Below are positions 11,737-21,115 of a stretch of 64,000 nt of DNA, piece by piece. The first letter of the stretch is position 1; each line of letters starts with the position of its first letter. Below the pieces are notes generated by a model. That model saw only the letters and a list, made by a program, of their open reading frames with translations. It ran no database searches and was not told the origin of the DNA. The stretch lies in NCBI GenBank assembly GCA_029689965.1, contig CP121450.1, positions 310,001 through 374,000 of the forward strand. Direction: 5' to 3'. A program made the position numbers and the translations under genes. Source of the DNA: Curtobacterium flaccumfaciens (GTDB taxonomy: Bacteria > Actinomycetota > Actinomycetes > Actinomycetales > Microbacteriaceae).

Positions 11737-12209
11737 CGACGCTCGACGCCGTCCGGATGCGCGCCGAGGAGCTCATCTCGGTGCACCTCGGCACCGGGAC
11801 GTGGACGTTCGGGTTCGACCACGCGAAGACCCGGGCGGGGCAGTGCGACTTCGCGCGCCGACGCATCACGGTGAGTCGGCACCTGGCCGCGCGGTTCTCC
11901 GCGGACGACGTCGACCAGGTGCTCCTGCACGAGATCGCGCACGCGCTCGCAGGCTCCCGAGCGGGCCACGGGCCGGCCTGGCGTCGGACGGCGACAGCGC
12001 TCGGGTACACGGGTTCGCGGCTGTACGACGGCCCCGTGGCGAGTGAGCTCGCGCCCTGGGTCGGCTCGTGCCCGGCCGGCCACGAGCACGTCCGCTACCG
12101 CACGCCGACCCGGCCCCTGGCGTGCGCGAAGTGCTCCCGGCGGTTCGACGCCCGCAACGTGATCACCTGGCGTCGACGCCCGGCGGACGAGCGTCGGGCT
12201 ACCGCATGA
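11733..12209 (+). CDS. SprT-like zinc metalloprotease-family protein
   Basis: 158 residues. The metal-binding motif HEIAHALAG (HExxH) is at about residues 70-74, followed by RAGHGPAW, which supplies a further His. A C-terminal zinc-ribbon-like segment has CPAGHEH and CAKCSRRF. This is the SprT/SPRTN family architecture; relatives of the eukaryotic protein degrade DNA-crosslinked proteins, but bacterial roles are poorly defined. GTG start overlaps the stop of the TPR gene. Confidence 0.85.
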   Translation: MTTLDAVRMRAEELISVHLGTGTWTFGFDHAKTRAGQCDFARRRITVSRHLAARFSADDVDQVLLHEIAHALAGSRAGHGPAWRRTATALGYTGSRLYDGPVASELAPWVGSCPAGHEHVRYRTPTRPLACAKCSRRFDARNVITWRRRPADERRATA

Positions 12210-12256
12210 TGCCGATCGCAGTCGGAGGCGCGCCGGTAACCCGTTAGCCTGGGCGG

Positions 12257-12949
12257 ATGCACACGGGCAGCACATCCGCACGGACACCGGTTCCACCTGG
12301 TTCTTCGACGCCGGACGGATCGCCCTGGACTTCGCGCACACCGGCGGGTTCGCGGACGACGCGGACGGACGACGTCCGCGGCGCAGCTCGGCGAACTGCT
12401 CGTGACCCCCGCTGACCTCGACGAGTGGCTGAGCGACCACACCGAGCCGATCGACGTCGGAGCCACCGCACGCGAGCTGCAGGACGCCCGGGCGCTCCGC
12501 GCCGCGATCGCCCGTCTGGCGGTCGCCGCCGCCCCCGGCCCGGCGTCGACCGCTGCGGAGCGCACCGCGGTCGCGGCGGGACTGCGCGCCGGGACCGGCC
12601 GGACGCGTCCCGCGCCCGACGACATCGACACCGTCAACCTGTTCGCGGCCCTGCCGGACGTCCCCCGAGCCTGCCGGGCGGCCGTCGACGGGCCGGAGCG
12701 AACCGGGTCCGACTCGCACAGGCGCTCTCGAGCGTCGCACGGGACGCGGTCGCGCTGTTCACCGAGGTCGGCTTCGACGACGTCGCCGCGGACGGGCAGG
12801 CCACCCGGCTGAGCCGCTGCTCGGCGGACGACTGCGGTCTGGTGTTCTACGACTCCTCGCGCGGGGGCACCCGCCGCTGGTGCTCGATGCAGCGCTGCGG
12901 CAACCGCGCGAAGGTGCGGGCACATCGGGCGCGGCGCGCCACAGCCTGA
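12257..12949 (+). CDS. CGNR zinc-finger transcriptional regulator (ABATE domain)
   Basis: About 231 residues. The N-terminal ABATE domain is visible (TGSTWFFDAGRIALDFAHTG, then LGELLVTPADLDEWL). The C-terminal zinc finger has CSADDCGLVFYD...RRWCSMQRCGNRAKVRAHR, carrying the name-giving CGNR. Three missing bases (near 12270, 12372 and 12685) scatter it over three frames, but the summed length stays a multiple of three. Members are thought to be DNA-binding regulators; the target is unknown. mntH lies directly downstream on the same strand. Confidence 0.8.
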
Positions 12950-12992
12950 CCGCCTGACTACCCGAGGGTGACTCGCCATCCCGAAAACAAGT

Positions 12993-13007
12993 ATTCGGGC
13001 ACCGAAT
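12993..13007. promoter_or_regulatory. Inverted repeat upstream of mntH (candidate metal-regulator operator)
   Basis: ATTCGG-GCA-CCGAAT is a perfect 6-3-6 inverted repeat 20 bases before the mntH start. The left arm can also pair with CCCGAA at 12980-12985. DtxR/MntR-type repressors use comparable palindromes at manganese transporter genes; this assignment is inference. Confidence 0.4.
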
Positions 13008-13027
13008 CCTCTGGCATGCTGGACGGC

Positions 13028-14277
13028 ATGACCGACACGGCAGCGCGACCGCGCACTCCCGAACACGTCCCCGCAAGCGCGCCGCCGGTCTCACGCTGCT
13101 CGGCCCGGCCTTCGTGGCGGCCATCGCGTACGTCGACCCGGGGAACGTCGCCGCGAACCTCACGGCCGGGGCGAAGTACGGCTACCTGCTGCTCTGGGTC
13201 CTCGTCGCCGCGAACGCCAGCGCCGTCGTCGTGCAGTACCTCTCCGCGAAGCTCGGCGTCGTCACCGGGAAGTCCCTGCCGGAACACCTCGGGTTGCGGA
13301 TGCGGCGCGCGCCCGGCTGCTGTTCTGGGCCCAGGCCGAGGTCGTCGCGGCCGCGACCGACGTCGCCGAGGTGGTCGGCGGCGCGCTCGCCCTGCACCTG
13401 CTGTTCGGGCTGCCGCTGGTCGCCGGCGGGGTCGTCACGGGCGTGGTCTCGATGGCGATCCTGATGCTGCACAGCCGGCGCGGCACCCGCACGTTCGAGG
13501 CCGTCTTCACCGCCATGCTGGCGATCCTGACCGTCGGGTTCTGCGCGGGGCTGCTCTTCGCACAGGTGTCACCGGGCGAGCTCGTCGCCGGGCTCGTCCC
13601 ACGCTTCGAGGGCTCCGAATCGGTGATGCTCGCCGCGTCGATGCTCGGCGCGACCGTCATGCCGCACGCCGTCTACCTGCACTCGGCCCTGGCCCGGGAC
13701 CGGCACGGCGACGTCCCCGCCGGCCCCGAACGCCGCCGGGTGCTCGTCGCGACGCGGTGGGACGTGGCACTGGCGCTCGTCGTCGCCGGGGGCGTGAACA
13801 TCTGCATGCTCGTGCTCGCCGCCGCGACGCTGCCCGGTGTCGCGGGGACGGACTCGATCCCGGGCGCGCAGGGGCGATCGCCGAACACGTCGGTCCCGTG
13901 GTGGGCGTGCTGTTCTCGGTGGGTCTGCTCGCGTCCGGCCTGGCCTCGACCTCGGTCGGCTGCATGGCCGGTGCCGAGATCATGCACGGGCTGCTGCACG
14001 TGCGGGTACCGCTCGTCGTCCGACGCCTGGTCACGCTCGTGCCGGCGATCGTCCTGCTCGCGGTGAACGCCGACGCGACGATGCTCCTCGTCGTCAGCCA
14101 GGTCGTGCTGAGCTTCGGGATCGCGTTCGCGATCGTGCCGCTCGTGGTCTACACGTCCCGACGCAGCGTGATGGGCGCGGACGTCAACGCGGTGACCACC
14201 CGCGTCGTGGCGGGGTCATCGCGCTGGTGATCGTCGCGCTCAACGTGGCGCTCGTCGCGCTCACGCTCGCGGGCTGA
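13028..14277 (+). CDS. mntH: NRAMP-family divalent metal (Mn2+) transporter
   Basis: Proton-coupled importer of Mn2+ (also Fe2+), about 417 residues and 11 membrane helices. The NRAMP signature [20 protein letters not shown] carries the metal-binding Asp-Pro-Gly-Asn of helix 1. [11 protein letters not shown] of helix 6 carries the second metal-site motif, where the family has MPHN and here the Asn position is Ala, as in part of the family. Four missing bases (near 13070, 13310, 13875 and 14210) break the frame; the corrected length fits the family. A palindrome lies just upstream. The gene converges on the DUF427 gene with a 61-base hairpin element between them. Confidence 0.92.
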
Positions 14278-14294
14278 GCCCGGCGCCGCACACT

Positions 14295-14355
14295 GTGCGA
14301 GGCTCCGGACAGCGTGCGGGGCCGCGCGGGTCCCACAGCGAGCGAAAGCTCGCAC
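14295..14355. repeat. 61-base palindromic element, copy 1
   Basis: Starts GTGCGAGGCTCCGGACAG and ends AAAGCTCGCAC. The outer arms pair, and GTCCCAC and GGCCGC lie at the same internal positions as in copies 2 and 3. Sits between convergent mntH and the DUF427 gene, so it probably terminates both. Confidence 0.8.
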
Positions 14356-14375
14356 ACTGCGGGACCGGGCGCGGA

Positions 14376-14678
14376 CTACTCGACGACGCGCACGTCCTTC
14401 CAGAAGGCCACGTAGCCCGAGTAGTCCTTGCCGACCCGGTCGAAGGACGACGGGATCGGTGTCGGGTACGACCACGCTCGGTCCTGCAGCGCCTGCCCGT
14501 CCACGTTCACGGTGTAGTACTGCGTGTCGCCCTTCCACGGGCAGTGGTACTGCGTGGGGCTCTCGGTGAACAGTTCCGACTTGACGCTCGACGGCGGGAA
14601 GTACCAGTTGCCCTCGATCTGGATGAGGTCCTCCTGCGGGGCCTCGGCGATCACGGTGTCTCCGACGACTGCCTTCAT
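14376..14678 (-). CDS. DUF427 family protein
   Basis: 100 residues, intact. It has the DUF427 pattern: EGNWYFPPSSVKSELF, then PTQYHCPWKGDTQYYTV and a closing YVAFWKDVRV. The Cys-Pro-Trp-Lys-Gly motif is the family hallmark. ATG start behind AAGGAG. The biochemical role of the family is not established. Same strand as, and 36 bases after, the ComB-like gene. Confidence 0.9.
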   Translation of the reverse strand: MKAVVGDTVIAEAPQEDLIQIEGNWYFPPSSVKSELFTESPTQYHCPWKGDTQYYTVNVDGQALQDRAWSYPTPIPSSFDRVGKDYSGYVAFWKDVRVVE

Positions 14679-14714
14679 GGCACGCTCCTTCGCTCTGCGG
14701 TGACGACCGGAACG

Positions 14715-15330
14715 CTACGCTCGCGGGTTCGATTCCCGCAGGGTCACGAGGTCGCCGCCCGCGGCGAGCGCCGCGTGCACGTCGCCTGGCTCGAGCGCAG
14801 CCGCCGCCTCGGAGGCGCTCACCAGGTGCTTCACCGCGCGCCGCAGTCCGGTGTACGCGGCACAGGCCGCCGCGGCCTCGGGCGAGGTGTGGTCGATACC
14901 GACCGCGGCGAGCGCGTCGGCGACCGCCCCCGCGGCGAGGAGGTCCTCGACCGCGAAGTCCGGCGCGTCGGCACGTCGGCCGCTTCACCGGCGGCCTCGG
15001 CCGCGTCGTCCCCGGTTCGTGGTGGCGTCCGGCGGCGACGATCGCGACGACGCAGCGGTCACCACGATCGGCCTGGAGGCGCGTCACGCGTCCGGCGACC
15101 GCCTCGGCGTTGGCGAGGTGGCCGAGCACGACCTCCGGCCCGTCCGGCAACTGCGCGGCCAGGGAACGCAACGCACGCCGGCGCTCGCGGTCGTCGCGAC
15201 CCGCGGCGGACGGCAGGACGTCCACCCAGACGAGCAGGTGCGCCCCCGGTGCGATGCGGGCAGCGCCCCCGGTCCCCCAGGCGAAACGGACCTGGTACTT
15301 CTGCTGGGTGCGGGCTGCCACCCGGACCAC
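14715..15330 (-). CDS. comB: 2-phosphosulfolactate phosphatase-like protein (ComB family)
   Basis: About 205 residues. The ComB fold is recognised from LLVWVDVLPSA, then VVLGHLANAEAVAGRV, CVVAIVAAGR and, after a shift near 14980, FAVEDLLAAGAVADAL...HTSPEAAAACAAY, the family acidic AVED and SPEA motifs. ComB dephosphorylates 2-phosphosulfolactate in coenzyme M synthesis; the many bacterial homologues outside that pathway have unknown substrates. GTG start at 15330 is the first good one downstream of the divergent GNAT promoter region. Confidence 0.7.
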
Positions 15331-15414
15331 GATAGCCGCCGCGGGTCCCTGATCCTCTCCACAGATGGTCGGGTCCGGAGGTTCGCCGGGCGGGCGACCG
15401 TAGGATCCCATGCC

Positions 15415-16046
15415 ATGGAGATCGCCCCCGCACCCACCCTGACCGGCGACCGTGTGACGCTCGAGCCCCTGGGCTCCGAGCACGCGGACGACCTGCGGGC
15501 GGCGGTCGCCGACGGCGATCTGTGGCGCACCTGGTACACGGCGGTCCCGCTCCGGCGCAGGTCGACGACGAGATCGACCGGCGCCTCGGCGAACAGGCCG
15601 CCGGGCGGATGGTGCCGTTCGCGGTACGCGACCGTCCGACCGGCCGGGTGGTCGGGTCGACGACGTTCCTGAACCCCGACACCGCGAACCGACGCGTGGA
15701 GATCGGCGCGACGTTCCTGGCCCGGTCCGCCCAGCGTTCGGGGATCAACACCGAGGCGAAGCTGCTCATGCTCTCGCACGCGTTCGACGCCTGGCAGTGC
15801 ATCGCGGTCGAGTTCCGGACGCACTGGCACAACCTGCAGTCGCGAGCCGCCATCGCCGCGCTCGGGGCGAAGCAGGACGGCGTCCTCCGGAACCACGCGA
15901 TCGGCCGCGACGGCACGCTCCGGGACACCGTGGTGTTCTCGATCGTCGCGTCCGAGTGGCCCACCGTCCGGATGTCGCTCTCCGAACGGCTCCGCCGGCA
16001 CGACCGCACCGAGGGGTCCCGCCGACGCTCCGCCCGGCACGCCTGA
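15415..16046 (+). CDS. RimJ/RimL-type GNAT acetyltransferase
   Basis: About 210 residues. N-terminal LTGDRVTLEPLGSEHADDL is the standard opening of this group. The acetyl-CoA region appears at ATFLARSAQRSGINTEAKLLML, and HWHNLQSRAAIAALGAKQDG is the C-terminal motif. A missing base near 15553 separates the first 45 residues. Probably modifies a protein N-terminus or small amine; substrate unknown. Divergent from the ComB-like gene. Confidence 0.88.
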
Positions 16047-16092
16047 GTCCCGACGGCGAGCCGCACGGACCGGGCGGAGTAGTGTCCGCGCC

Positions 16093-16581
16093 GTGCACGT
16101 CGGCCTCCGGATCACCCTCGACGCGCCCGTGGACGCGGTGCGGGACGCCCTGCTGTCCCCGGCCGTGATGGTCGCCGTCACGAAGCCGCTCCTGGTCTAC
16201 CGATCCCGCGACCCGCAGGGCTTCCCGCCCCGCTGGGTCCCCGGCGCGGCACCCGGTCACGGCGAGCGCCTTCGGGGTGGTGCCGAGCGGGACACCCACG
16301 TCGACCTCGACGTGTACGAGGTGCGGGGTGTGCGGGTCCAGCGCGACCGCGGCGGCGGGACGAGTGGCCTGTTCGGGCAGATGGCCATCCAGCACCGGAT
16401 GGCGACCGTGGACGTCGGGGGCGGCCGGACGCTCCTGCTCGACCGACTCGTCTACCGGACGCGACCCGCGCTGCTCGGCGTCCTGCTCTGGCCGGGGATG
16501 TGGGTCGTCTGGCAGTGGCGCGGCCTGCGGATGCGCACGCTCGCACCCGGGTGGCGGCGCCCCCGACGAGCCGCCGCCTGA
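16093..16581 (+). CDS. Hypothetical protein, possible START/SRPBCC-like fold
   Basis: 162 residues in an unbroken frame from a GTG. The opening VGLRITLDAPVDAVRDALLSPAVM resembles SRPBCC ligand-binding proteins. A hydrophobic stretch (ALLGVLLWPGMWVVWQWRGL) near the end suggests membrane contact. No catalytic motif is visible. Identity unknown; it follows the GNAT gene by 46 bases on the same strand and may share its transcript. Confidence 0.5.
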   Translation: MHVGLRITLDAPVDAVRDALLSPAVMVAVTKPLLVYRSRDPQGFPPRWVPGAAPGHGERLRGGAERDTHVDLDVYEVRGVRVQRDRGGGTSGLFGQMAIQHRMATVDVGGGRTLLLDRLVYRTRPALLGVLLWPGMWVVWQWRGLRMRTLAPGWRRPRRAAA

Positions 16582-16724
16582 CCTGCGGTGGTACGCCGTC
16601 CCTCCCGGCACACCACGCCGCCCCGCCGGCCGGTACCGCCGCAGCGGGTCCGGCGACGTGGGTCCGACGTCGAGGAAGCGGCACGTCCTGGTGCTCGCCG
16701 ACGGAGCGGGCGTACGCTCGCACC

Positions 16725-17366
16725 GTGAGCCTGACGCCTGAGCCGGCAACCGACGACCGCGTGCACAGCACGCTCGCCACCGTGGACTGGCGGCGGATGA
16801 CGTTCGACCTCTACCGCCGCGTCCGGGCGACGACCGACCCGGAGACCGCGCACGCGATGTGGCGCGAGACCCGGGACGCGATGTTCGGCGAGCATCCCGC
16901 GAGCCCGCTCCTCGACGAGGACGCCCGGGACTTCGACTCGCTCCCCGTCCCCGACTACGACCCGTCCTGGCGCTTCCGGGCGCGCATCGAGCCGGCCGAG
17001 CCCCTCGCGATGGACGTCGAGACCGGGACCGACGGCGTCGTGCACTTCGACCGGCTCGGCATCGTCCGCCTGCCCGGCGTCGGATCGCTCGACGTGTGGT
17101 CGCACGGCGGCTACGCGGGCGGCGTGTTCATCCCCGTCAAGGACACCAGCGCCGGTCGGGCCCGAGGCACGTACGGCGGTGGGCGCTACCTCGTGGACAC
17201 GATCAAGGGCGCCGACCTCGGCGGAGACGACGGCGAGATCGTGCTCGACTTCAACTTCGCGTACAACCCGTCGTGCGCGTACGACCCGGCGTGGGCGTGT
17301 CCGCTCGCTCCTCCGGGCAACACCGTCGCCGTCCCGATCCCCGTCGGCGAGCAGTACGACTTCTAG
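16725..17366 (+). CDS. DUF1684 family protein
   Basis: 213 residues, intact. Typical DUF1684 features are RVRATTDPETAHAMWRETRDAMFGEHPASPL near the start, then SYGGGRY-like TYGGGRYLVDTIKGADLG and DFNFAYNPSCAYDPAWACPL, the family signature with Asn-Pro and two Cys. GTG start. The function of the family is unknown. A YtrA-type regulator gene follows 10 bases later, so the two probably form one transcript. Confidence 0.88.
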   Translation: MSLTPEPATDDRVHSTLATVDWRRMTFDLYRRVRATTDPETAHAMWRETRDAMFGEHPASPLLDEDARDFDSLPVPDYDPSWRFRARIEPAEPLAMDVETGTDGVVHFDRLGIVRLPGVGSLDVWSHGGYAGGVFIPVKDTSAGRARGTYGGGRYLVDTIKGADLGGDDGEIVLDFNFAYNPSCAYDPAWACPLAPPGNTVAVPIPVGEQYDF

Positions 17367-17376
17367 GGTGGAGCGC

Positions 17377-17736
17377 ATGTCGGGTCTCGTCGCGATCGAC
17401 GCCGGCGGGCGTGTCCCGCCGTTCGAGCAGGTGCGGTCGCAGATCGCCGCGCAGATCACCGCCGGCTACCTGGTGGACGGGGAGCGGCTGCCGAGCGTCA
17501 GGGGTCTCGCCGACGAGCTCGGCCTGGCGGCGGGGACGGTGGCGAAGGCGTACCAGCTCCTCGAGGAGGCCGGGCTGGTGCAGACCGCGCGCGGGGCCGG
17601 CACCCGGGTGGTCCGTCCGGCCGAGGTCCCCGCAGCGGTCGTCGACGCGGCACGGGCGCTGGCCGCCGCCGCGCGTGGTGCCGGGCTCTCCGCGGACCAG
17701 GCGGCCTCGGCGCTGCGCGAGGTCTGGCCCGCCTGA
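17377..17736 (+). CDS. GntR-family regulator, YtrA type
   Basis: 119 residues. Winged helix-turn-helix of the GntR family: PPFEQVRSQIAAQITAG, then LPSVRGLADELGLAAGTVAKAYQLLEEAGLV. Short C-terminal helical tail (ALAAAARGAGLSADQAASAL) instead of a ligand domain, as in YtrA-type members. ATG behind GGTGGAG, 10 bases after the DUF1684 stop. Usually regulates a neighbouring transporter, but none lies here. Confidence 0.88.
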   Translation: MSGLVAIDAGGRVPPFEQVRSQIAAQITAGYLVDGERLPSVRGLADELGLAAGTVAKAYQLLEEAGLVQTARGAGTRVVRPAEVPAAVVDAARALAAAARGAGLSADQAASALREVWPA

Positions 17737-17796
17737 CGGAGGCAGCGCAGCGGCACACCAGCGCAGCGACGAGCGACGAGCGACGAGCGACGCAGC

Positions 17797-17857
17797 GTGC
17801 GAGGTCCCGCACTTCGTGCGAGGCCGCCCGCGTCCCACCACGCACGAAACCTCGCAC
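17797..17857. repeat. 61-base palindromic element, copy 2
   Basis: Starts GTGCGAGGTCCCGCACTTCG and ends GAAACCTCGCAC. Same length and internal landmarks as the copies at 14295 and 28259. Lies between the convergent GntR gene and GH114 gene, directly after a short run of CGACGAG units (17768-17790). Confidence 0.8.
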
Positions 17858-17880
17858 CATGTCGAGCGCGCCCCGCAGCG

Positions 17881-18705
17881 TCAGCAGTGCTCGAAGACGT
17901 AGTCGTCGTCCGAGGGCGTGACGAGGTCCCGGTCCCGCAGGATCGTCATCGCCGGACGGTCGTGCTCCGCGCAGATCGATGACCACGAACGCTTCGTGGT
18001 GTCCGAGTACTCGATGTCGATGGCGCGCTTCCCGTAGGCCTTCGTGTACGCGGCGCACTCCCGGTACTGCACGCACTCCTCGGCGACGACGAAGTCGAAC
18101 CCCGTGGTCTTCCGGCCGGAGGCACCGAGTTGCGGGGTGTTCTTCTGCCCGACGGCGAGCCCGTGCCCGTGCCCGGCATCGACGAGCGCCTTCGCGAGCG
18201 CCAGGTTGCCGGCTCGGGTCAGTGCGCCGTGCGAGCGCGTCCACGAGTCGAGGTTGTCGAACTCCACCGCGTCGAACCCGTGGTCCGCGCACCGGGCGAT
18301 CGACTTCGTCAGCACCCGGACGATCTCCGCTCGCTTCGCCCCGGTGGTGGTGTCGAGGAGCATCTCGTCCGGCCAGCCCGGATCGGACACGGGCTCGCCG
18401 TCGTCGTCTCGCAGCACCGCCGACGGGTGGTCGGCGAGCCAGGCGTCGGCATCGCCTGGCTGGGTCTGGAAGCCGTTGACGTAGCAGATGCCGTACGTGC
18501 CGTCCGCCGGCTCCGCCGTGCTGTCCCGCTCCACGATCGTCACCGCGTCCGGCGGCGTGTACGCACCGCCCAGCTGGTAGTCCGGGAGACCCGAGGTCGG
18601 CAGGTCCGAGTACGACGAACCGGTGTCGTCCGTCGCACAGGCGGCGGCGCCGAGTACGACCGCGAGGCTCGTCGCGACGGTCAGGACAGCGGTTCTGGCG
18701 CGCAC
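17881..18705 (-). CDS. Secreted GH114-type glycoside hydrolase (endo-alpha-1,4-polygalactosaminidase family)
   Basis: 274 residues, intact. A signal sequence (VRARTAVLTVATSLAVVLG) ends in AAAC, a lipoprotein-type cleavage site with Cys24. A TIM-barrel domain follows: LGGAYTPPDAVTIVERDS, YGICYVNGFQTQP, FDAVEFDNLDSW with acidic residues at strand ends, and GLAVGQKNTPQ. This is the TM1410/GH114 pattern, whose characterised member cleaves poly-galactosamine. A cell-envelope or exopolysaccharide target is likely, the substrate unproven. Divergent from the helicase gene. Confidence 0.85.
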   Translation of the reverse strand: MRARTAVLTVATSLAVVLGAAACATDDTGSSYSDLPTSGLPDYQLGGAYTPPDAVTIVERDSTAEPADGTYGICYVNGFQTQPGDADAWLADHPSAVLRDDDGEPVSDPGWPDEMLLDTTTGAKRAEIVRVLTKSIARCADHGFDAVEFDNLDSWTRSHGALTRAGNLALAKALVDAGHGHGLAVGQKNTPQLGASGRKTTGFDFVVAEECVQYRECAAYTKAYGKRAIDIEYSDTTKRSWSSICAEHDRPAMTILRDRDLVTPSDDDYVFEHC

Positions 18706-18991
18706 CCGGGCATCCTCGCACGCCCGGATGGACGCCCCGACGGCGGCCCGGGACGTGCACCCGCTATGATGGTGGTACTCGAGGCGCCGATCGCCTCGTG
18801 CGTCGTACGGACGCCCCGAACTCCCGACCACGTGTCTGCTGGACCACGGTCGATGATCGAGCACCTCTGCGAAGGTGCCCAGGCTTCTCTGCTGCGGCGA
18901 CTGCGCCAGCCACACCCGTTGGCGCGCATCCCGCCCGCGCGCTGCCTCGCAAGCGCGCCCACAGCCGGTCGAGCCGGCTGGAAAGGTCACG

Positions 18992-20647
18992 ATGACCGAC
19001 ACCACGCACGACATCCGCTTCTCCGACCTCGGCGTCCCGGCGCCGATGGTCGACGTCCTGGCGAGCCAGGGCAAGGAGACCGCCTTCCCGATCCAGGCCG
19101 ACACGCTCCCCGACTCCCTGCGGGGCAAGGACGTGCTCGGTCGCGGCCGCACCGGCTCCGGCAAGACGATCGCGTTCGCGATCCCCCTCGCCGCCCGGCT
19201 CGCCGCCGACCCCCGCAAGCGGCGCGCCGGCCGCCCCCGGGCGCTCGTGCTCGCCCCCACCCGTGAGCTCGCGACGCAGATCGATGCGACCCTCGCGCCG
19301 CTCGCGAAGGCCATGGGGCTGAACACCACGACGATCTTCGGCGGCGTGGGGCAGGGCCGTCAGGTCGATGCCCTCCGTGGCGGCGTCGACGTGGTCGTCG
19401 CTTGCCCCGGCCGACTCGCCGACCTCATGCAGCAGGGCCACGTGCACCTCGACGGCATCGAGGTCACCGTCCTCGACGAGGCCGACCACATGGCCGACAT
19501 GGGGTTCCTGCCCGGTGTGACCAAGATCATGCAGGCGACGCCGGAGCGCGGGCAGCGCCTGCTGTTCTCCGCCACGCTCGACAACGGCGTGGACAAGCTC
19601 GTGAAGAAGTTCCTGCACGACCCGGTGATGCACTCGGTCGACGACGAGACCAGCCCGGTCGAGGCCATGACCCACCACCTGTTCGAGGTCGCCGACGCCG
19701 ACGCGAAGAAGGACCTCGTCCGGACGCTCGCCTCGGGCACCGGCCGCCGCATCCTGTTCATGCGCACGAAGCACCACGCCAAGCGTCTGGCGAAGCAGCT
19801 CACCAGCTCGGGCATCCCCGCCGTCGACCTGCAGGGCAACCTGTCGCAGGGCGCACGCGAGCGGAACCTCGCGAAGTTCTCCTCCGGCGAGGCCCTCGTC
19901 CTCGTCGCCACCGACGTCGCCGCCCGCGGGGTGCACGTCGACCACGTCGAGCTCGTCGTGCACGTCGACCCGCCGACCGAGCACAAGGCGTACCTGCACC
20001 GTTCGGGTCGTACCGCGCGCGCCGGGTCGTCGGGTGACGTCGTCACCGTGACCATGCCGGCCGAGCGCCGGGACGTCGCGCAGATGATGCGGGCGGCTGC
20101 GATCTCCGTGAAGCCGCAGCAGGTGACGGCGACGTCGCCCGCGGTCACCGAGCTCGTCGGCGAGGTCGCTCCGATCCGTCACCTGGCTCCGGAGCAGCCC
20201 GCGCAGCAGCAGCGGAAGAAGCAGCAGCCGGCGAGCGCGTCGTCGTCCGTCGAGTCGGCCGGAACCGGCGGCGGACGTCGTCGCCGTGGACGCGGCGGCT
20301 CGGGAGGCACGGCTCGCTCCGGGCAGTCGGCTCCCGCCGCGGGCACGGCCGGCTCCGGCACCGAGTCGTCCGGCGACCGGCAGGGTCGCGCCCGTGGACG
20401 GTCGTCGCACCCCGACGCCGCGGGGCGCACCGTCCGTAGCGGGGCGCAGAGCAGCGGCTCGACCGGCGGGCAGCGCCGCGGCGGCGGCAGCCGTCGCGCG
20501 TCGAGCGATGTCGTGCGCGGCGGTTCCGCTCCCGTCTGGTCCTCCGAGGGCGGCTACGCCGCGGGCCGTGGGACCGGCACCGAGTCCAGCGGCAACCGTC
20601 GTCGTGGCTCGCGCCGTGCCTCCCGTCCAGCTGGTTCCGCGCACTGA
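18992..20647 (+). CDS. DEAD-box ATP-dependent RNA helicase
   Basis: 551 residues, intact. All helicase motifs are visible: Q motif (FSDLGVPAPMVDVL), Walker A GRTGSGKT, PTRELATQ, PGRL, DEAD in VLDEADHMADMGF, SAT, and motif VI HRSGRTARAG. The last 150 residues are basic, Ser/Gly/Arg-rich and disordered, typical of actinobacterial RNA-remodelling helicases active in the cold or in ribosome assembly. ATG behind GAAAGG. A 286-base divergent space precedes it with a 7-bp hairpin (CAGCCGG/CCGGCTG) just before the ribosome site. The stop codon lies inside a 53-bp tandem repeat. Confidence 0.93.
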   Translation: MTDTTHDIRFSDLGVPAPMVDVLASQGKETAFPIQADTLPDSLRGKDVLGRGRTGSGKTIAFAIPLAARLAADPRKRRAGRPRALVLAPTRELATQIDATLAPLAKAMGLNTTTIFGGVGQGRQVDALRGGVDVVVACPGRLADLMQQGHVHLDGIEVTVLDEADHMADMGFLPGVTKIMQATPERGQRLLFSATLDNGVDKLVKKFLHDPVMHSVDDETSPVEAMTHHLFEVADADAKKDLVRTLASGTGRRILFMRTKHHAKRLAKQLTSSGIPAVDLQGNLSQGARERNLAKFSSGEALVLVATDVAARGVHVDHVELVVHVDPPTEHKAYLHRSGRTARAGSSGDVVTVTMPAERRDVAQMMRAAAISVKPQQVTATSPAVTELVGEVAPIRHLAPEQPAQQQRKKQQPASASSSVESAGTGGGRRRRGRGGSGGTARSGQSAPAAGTAGSGTESSGDRQGRARGRSSHPDAAGRTVRSGAQSSGSTGGQRRGGGSRRASSDVVRGGSAPVWSSEGGYAAGRGTGTESSGNRRRGSRRASRPAGSAH

Positions 20648-20754
20648 AACTCGCACCGTGCACAGCGCCCACCCGGCGACCCGCTGGCTCCGCGCACTGA
20701 AACTCGCACCGTGCACAGCGCCCACCCGGCAACCCGCTGGCTCCGCGCACTGAG
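20639..20754. repeat. 53-bp tandem repeat spanning the helicase stop codon
   Basis: Two full 53-base copies (20639-20691, 20692-20744; one difference) and the first 10 bases of a third. The unit begins GCGCACTGAAACTCGCACCG. Its first bases contain the TGA that ends the helicase gene, and the coding bases before it (CTGGTTCC) match the end of the unit, so the array begins within the gene. Confidence 0.9.
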
Positions 20755-20889
20755 CCGTCGGCGGCGCGCGCTCGGAGGACAACCTTGGCGCTCCCTGCGA
20801 GCGGGACGCTCCGGTCGGCGTAGGTTCTCCGTCACCGGAAGCCGCGCGAGCGGCCGACGGGGAAACCGTCCGCTTCGGAAGGAGTGCCT

Positions 20890-21090
20890 ATGGCTGGGAT
20901 CGAAGACATCAAGAACGCCGGCGAGAAGCTTGTCGGCAAGGCCAAGGAAGCCGTCGGCAACACGACGGACAACGACCGCCTCAAGGCCGAGGGTCAGACC
21001 GACCAGGCCAAGGCCTCGGCGAAGCAGGGTGTCACCGACGTGAAGGACGCCGCTCACGGCGTCGCCGACAGCTTCTCCGACAAGAAGTAA
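20890..21090 (+). CDS. CsbD-family stress protein
   Basis: 66 residues. Amphipathic, Lys/Ala/Asp-rich helical protein with the CsbD pattern (KNAGEKLVGKAKEAVGN, then KAEGQTDQAKASAKQG). Members are general-stress induced, of unknown mechanism. ATG behind AAGGAG at a spacing of 6. Followed by a strong terminator. Confidence 0.93.
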   Translation: MAGIEDIKNAGEKLVGKAKEAVGNTTDNDRLKAEGQTDQAKASAKQGVTDVKDAAHGVADSFSDKK

Positions 21091-21115
21091 CGAAGCCGGT
21101 CCAGCACCGAGCTGC

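Noticed and set aside
12244-12949. Start-to-stop minus-strand frames across the CGNR regulator
   Set aside because: The plus strand has the CGNR zinc finger and ABATE pattern; the minus frames are Arg/Pro-rich without motifs.
13304-13480. Alternative short antisense frames across mntH
   Set aside because: They are composition-driven shadows; the plus-strand frames join into a full NRAMP protein.
14723-14739. GCGGGTTCGATTCCCGC, which looks exactly like a tRNA T-arm
   Set aside because: No matching acceptor stem, D-arm or anticodon arm lies in the 60 bases upstream, and the stretch encodes the conserved end of the ComB-like protein.
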